From Exiguobacterium algae (lineage in GTDB: Bacteria; Bacillota; Bacilli; Exiguobacteriales; Exiguobacteriaceae): a stretch of DNA of 64,000 nt. Made by a program: the position numbers and the translations under genes. The notes beneath the pieces were generated by a model that was not told where the DNA came from, made no database searches, and worked only from the letters and a program-made list of their open reading frames with translations. This document shows positions 60,799-64,000 of the stretch, one piece after another. The stretch spans positions 868,001 to 932,000 of the forward strand of contig NZ_JACSKZ010000001.1 in NCBI RefSeq assembly GCF_018617875.1, in the 5' to 3' direction. Each line of letters begins with the position of its first letter. Within the stretch, counting starts at the first letter, position 1.

Positions 60799-62148
60799 CT
60801 AGACAAAGAATTTCCCTTTAACACTTTTTCGCCAATTTATAATCAGAAATTCCATAAGAAAATAGATAAATAGGGAGTTTACTACTAGACCAATATATCC
60901 TTGAGTTCCACCCCGAGCTATAGTTATTGTTTTTATTGCAAAAAACAAACTCAATATAATCAATTCCGGTTTCCTCTCCATCACTTTGCATAAAAAACCT
61001 ATAAATGTTGCTAAAAAAACTGCATGAATCCAATAAAAGTAATCCCCATATATCAAAATTCCTTCTCCCAATATGGAAGGCAATAACCCATAGTAATCAT
61101 CAGATCCGTAATCTACGCCTAGAATGAAAGTTGAAAATTGTTGATTTATCAGTACACCTAGCTGACTCTTATCCGGGAAAATAAATGACGGAATAGGAAG
61201 TAATAAAATCCATAATAGATAACTTATTGGCGAAATAGCACTTGATAAGTAGCTGGTTTCTGGATAATACTTCGGAAACAAAACTTCAATAGTCATTAAC
61301 TCTACTATCGCGTCTGCAAAAGAAAAGTTTGTCATCGACATCCCAATCCTAGAATATTGATAAGTTAATAAATAAGGTACGGAAATTACAATGGCCGTCA
61401 AAATAAGTGATATTTGTTTTTTTGATATATCAAATCTTTCTTTTGTATTTAAAGTCAAAATTAGAAATACAAACATAGAATATAGAATCATCTCATATCT
61501 ACCTAAGTATGCTTCTTGCAAGAATTCAAGATAAACCCATAATCCCACTAATGCCAGCATGCTTACCTTTCTTTTATTCTGTTTTAGATCCCACAGTTTG
61601 ACCATAAAGAACGGAAGAAAAACGGTGTTCAGCATTAGAGCAATATTAAGTATTGTATTACTCTTTATGGCCTCTCTCCTTCCAACGATATCTTTGACTA
61701 AAGATGTGGGAGGAGACCAAAGTTGATTTACTCTAATTTCTGGAATAATTAAAAAAATAAACAATGTCATGAAAAAGATAAACGTTCCTATGTTGAATAT
61801 CCATTTGTTTTTTATTTCATATTCATGAATTGATAGGCTTGATTCGTGTAATGTAACAAATTTAAGGTTCTCACTTATTTTTTTTTCATTCATTAAAGTA
61901 ATATGTTTTCTTAATACAAATGAGAGAGTAATCATAAAGACAGAAGAAAATACAATATATTTCCCAAGGTAATCATTTTCAATTGTATCGAATGCAATTC
62001 CTAAACCAGAATAAAAGAATATCGGGACTGTTGAAAACACAAAATATACTCTTCTCATACCCTTAGGAATTTGAGATATACACAAGAAAAACACCAACAC
62101 ATTACACATGAGAATAATAATTAAAACTGAAATCTCTAAGTTTCCCAT
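60799..62148 (-). CDS. O-antigen/repeat-unit polymerase, Wzy-like
   Basis: 449 residues with about 11-12 membrane helices and a large extracytoplasmic loop ('SPPTSLVKDIVGRREAIKSN'). This is the usual low-conservation Wzy pattern. GAGGTAATTTCAA precedes the ATG. It lies 7 bases after the glycosyltransferase gene and completes the flippase-polymerase pair of this locus. Confidence 0.78.
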   Translation of the reverse strand: MGNLEISVLIIILMCNVLVFFLCISQIPKGMRRVYFVFSTVPIFFYSGLGIAFDTIENDYLGKYIVFSSVFMITLSFVLRKHITLMNEKKISENLKFVTLHESSLSIHEYEIKNKWIFNIGTFIFFMTLFIFLIIPEIRVNQLWSPPTSLVKDIVGRREAIKSNTILNIALMLNTVFLPFFMVKLWDLKQNKRKVSMLALVGLWVYLEFLQEAYLGRYEMILYSMFVFLILTLNTKERFDISKKQISLILTAIVISVPYLLTYQYSRIGMSMTNFSFADAIVELMTIEVLFPKYYPETSYLSSAISPISYLLWILLLPIPSFIFPDKSQLGVLINQQFSTFILGVDYGSDDYYGLLPSILGEGILIYGDYFYWIHAVFLATFIGFLCKVMERKPELIILSLFFAIKTITIARGGTQGYIGLVVNSLFIYFLMEFLIINWRKSVKGKFFV

Positions 62149-62154
62149 TTGAAA

Positions 62155-63258
62155 TTACCTCGTTAATACTTCATTTATATAAGATATTACATTTTTTTCG
62201 TCACTACTCTTAACTATTGAGTTATTAAATTCGATAGTATTTTTTTTAAATATCTCATGATTTTGTACAACTAGCTTTATAGCTTTTTTTATATCATCAC
62301 TGCTTACACCTATCTGCTTATCCTCGACAATATTTTTTAATGTAATATTTTCATTGCATATTATCGGTAATCCTACACTTACATATTCGTATATCTTATT
62401 TGGTGCACAGTATTTATTATTAAGTCCTTCGTTCGGATAATAAAGATATCCAACGTCTCCTTTTTTTAACAATGCACCTAATTCATTATATGCCATGCTA
62501 CCAACAGCAATAATATTTTTGTTATTCAATTTCTCTATTTTTTCAAGTAAAGCCCCATAATAGTCGCCTTCTCCTACAATGAGAAGTTTGTAACTCTCCC
62601 CCAATTCATTTACTGCATCAATTAGTTTGTCAATTCTTCTAGATTTTGTAACCACACCGGCATAAACAATACAGGTTGCTTCGGTACTGAAAAAATATTT
62701 ATTATCTGATAATATCTGTCTGGTTTTATCACTTTCTCGATCACTTAAAATAGAAATATTTTCGACTACCAAAGGATATTCTTTCAATTCATAGTGTTTT
62801 TTCATAATTTCACTACGTTTTTCTTGGGCACAAATTACTAAATCTGATTTTTTAATTATTTTTTTCTCAAAGAAGTAAAAAAAGTAATCTCTCATTGAAA
62901 AAAATTCTTGGCTATTTGGGAAATACAACTCATGTGCATCATAGATTAATTTAAAAGTTTTTCTTTTTAATTTCATCATGAACATTGGTAAAGCCGAATA
63001 AAAATCATGACCGTATACTAAGTCAAATTGTTCACTCTTTGAAATTCTGATAACTGCTTTCACATAACTCAAATAATTTGAAATAGATGTTTTTCCGGCA
63101 TTCATTATTACGATATTGTTTTTACTGTAAAGTTCTGTTTCTTGATTTCCCACTGAAACTACTGTTATATCATATTTTTCGCATAAAGATTTATATGAAC
63201 GTTGGACCCTAGCATCACGGTTTAAATCATTGTATACAAGCATTAACATTTTAGTCAT
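62155..63258 (-). CDS. glycosyltransferase, GT4-like
   Basis: 367 residues, GT-B. 'MLMLVYNDLNRDARVQRSYK' is a common start of sugar transferases of this group; 'FDLVYGHDFYSALPMFMM', 'FKLIYDAHELYFPNSQEFF' and 'CIVYAGVVTKSRRIDKLID' are typical. The acceptor/catalytic Glu region is 'KIYEYVSVGLPIICNENITL'. A weak AAGGTG lies upstream. Donor unknown. Confidence 0.83.
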   Translation of the reverse strand: MTKMLMLVYNDLNRDARVQRSYKSLCEKYDITVVSVGNQETELYSKNNIVIMNAGKTSISNYLSYVKAVIRISKSEQFDLVYGHDFYSALPMFMMKLKRKTFKLIYDAHELYFPNSQEFFSMRDYFFYFFEKKIIKKSDLVICAQEKRSEIMKKHYELKEYPLVVENISILSDRESDKTRQILSDNKYFFSTEATCIVYAGVVTKSRRIDKLIDAVNELGESYKLLIVGEGDYYGALLEKIEKLNNKNIIAVGSMAYNELGALLKKGDVGYLYYPNEGLNNKYCAPNKIYEYVSVGLPIICNENITLKNIVEDKQIGVSSDDIKKAIKLVVQNHEIFKKNTIEFNNSIVKSSDEKNVISYINEVLTR

Positions 63259-63292
63259 AATAGTCTGGTCATCACCTTTGATTTATAATTCA

Positions 63293-64000
63293 TCATGTGA
63301 AAAGCTCTATATATTTCTCATCTAGATTTTTAGGATTACATATACTCTTAACAAATTCTTGAGAATTTTCAATCATGGTTGAATACAGTTTTTGATCCAT
63401 ATTTAAGCATTCCGTAATTACTTCTTCAAACTCTTCCAAGTCTTCAAGAGAAATATCCCACCCCACATTATATTCCTGTAGATTCCTCCATGGAGTTTGA
63501 TCACTCAATATTACTGGTGTCCCAGACATAAGTGATTCAGCAATAACATGTCCGAAGTTTTCACCAAAGGTCGGGAAGAATAAAAAATCGTGTTTTTTAA
63601 TAACATCATCAAGGGACTCTCTTTTTAAAACCCCACAATAATTCACTCTGATATTTTCCGGGAAAGTGTTAATTACAGTTTCACATTCTTTCCAATATTC
63701 TATATCTTCGAGAGGACCAAAAATATTAAATACAATGTTCCCTCTAGTTGTAATTTTAGAAAGTATTTTTAGTGCGCCATATAAATTTTTTTTTCGACTA
63801 ATTCTAGATATAAACAGAAGCTTTAAACTACCAGGTTCCTTTAAGGAAACCTTTGGTGAAAACGCAGAAAATTCTATGTAATTGGACGCAATATGAATTT
63901 TATTGGTATTACCAATAATCCTCTTAATATATTCCACTTCAAGTTCATTCGTTGCATGCCAATAAACATCTCGGTACATTGAAAAAATTTTAATTAAGTA
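63293..64000 (-). CDS. glycosyltransferase, GT4-like, N-terminus cut by window edge
   Basis: The reading frame stays open to position 64000; an internal ATG at 63979 has no ribosome site, so the true start lies outside. The visible C-domain has 'LKLLFISRISRKKNLYGALK', 'FNIFGPLEDIEYWKECETVI' and 'FFPTFGENFGHVIAESLMSG', with the GT4 catalytic E-x7-E, then 'PVILSDQTPWRNLQ'. The closest pattern is a CapM/WbnH-like GT4. Confidence 0.85.
   Translation of the reverse strand, partial: YLIKIFSMYRDVYWHATNELEVEYIKRIIGNTNKIHIASNYIEFSAFSPKVSLKEPGSLKLLFISRISRKKNLYGALKILSKITTRGNIVFNIFGPLEDIEYWKECETVINTFPENIRVNYCGVLKRESLDDVIKKHDFLFFPTFGENFGHVIAESLMSGTPVILSDQTPWRNLQEYNVGWDISLEDLEEFEEVITECLNMDQKLYSTMIENSQEFVKSICNPKNLDEKYIELFT

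Noticed and set aside
1-64000. CRISPR arrays, prophage or tRNA genes
   Set aside because: No regularly spaced repeats, phage structural genes or tRNA-like cloverleaf sequences were noticed on reading both strands.

Overview
The window looks like chromosome of a low- to mid-GC Bacillota, most like Exiguobacterium or a close Bacillales relative. This is inferred from strong AGGAGG-type ribosome sites, CcpA-type cre sequences, a CpsC/CpsD-type kinase pair, Gram-positive style pel genes and a paeninodin-like lasso peptide locus. No rRNA or tRNA was seen. Base composition is near 50% GC up to about 55.6 kb, then drops sharply to AT-rich DNA to the end.

Region 1 (1-14.05 kb, minus strand) is a Wzx/Wzy-type exopolysaccharide or capsule locus. 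It has GT2 and GT4 glycosyltransferases, a CpsC-like chain-length protein, a CpsD-like tyrosine kinase, an EpsG-like polymerase and a flippase. After an internal terminator comes a CapE-CapF-CapG set for UDP-N-acetyl-L-fucosamine, then another glycosyltransferase, a WbqC-family protein and the start of a DegT-type aminotransferase. Region 2 (14.2-16.9 kb) has an aldolase and 2-hydroxyacid dehydrogenase pair, divergent from a NeuD/PglD-like acetyltransferase.

Region 3 (17.0-27.7 kb, plus strand) is a Gram-positive Pel polysaccharide operon with an unusual make-up. PelD is fused to an SDR epimerase-like domain that has lost its YxxxK pair, and it keeps an RxxD c-di-GMP site. The PelA-like deacetylase appears to have lost its metal ligands. 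The operon continues into CotH-kinase, VTC-domain and DUF4956-type genes. A 948-residue secreted Ig-repeat protein converges on the same terminator. Next come a frameshifted transglutaminase-like gene and a PD-(D/E)XK nuclease-like gene.

Region 4 (33.4-47.2 kb, minus strand) is one long galactoside operon. It encodes an unknown 147-residue protein, an ABC importer without its ATPase, GH42 beta-galactosidase, GH36 alpha-galactosidase and galK, galE, galT and galM. Upstream lie a ROK repressor gene, a clear cre box overlapping the promoter, and a likely ROK operator. A candidate minus-strand small RNA sits at 47.27-47.4 kb, followed by a sigma-like gene paired with a complete tyrosine recombinase.

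Region 5 (48.8-55.3 kb, minus strand) is a lasso peptide cluster: nucleotidyltransferase, cyclase, a 33-residue precursor, exporter, HPr-kinase-like protein, RRE protein and leader peptidase. The precursor predicts a very short 14-residue core ending in Ser-Ser. Region 6 (55.4-64 kb, minus strand) is an AT-rich, probably acquired, second Wzx/Wzy polysaccharide locus. It joins next to the tail of a truncated sugar-nucleotide dehydrogenase.
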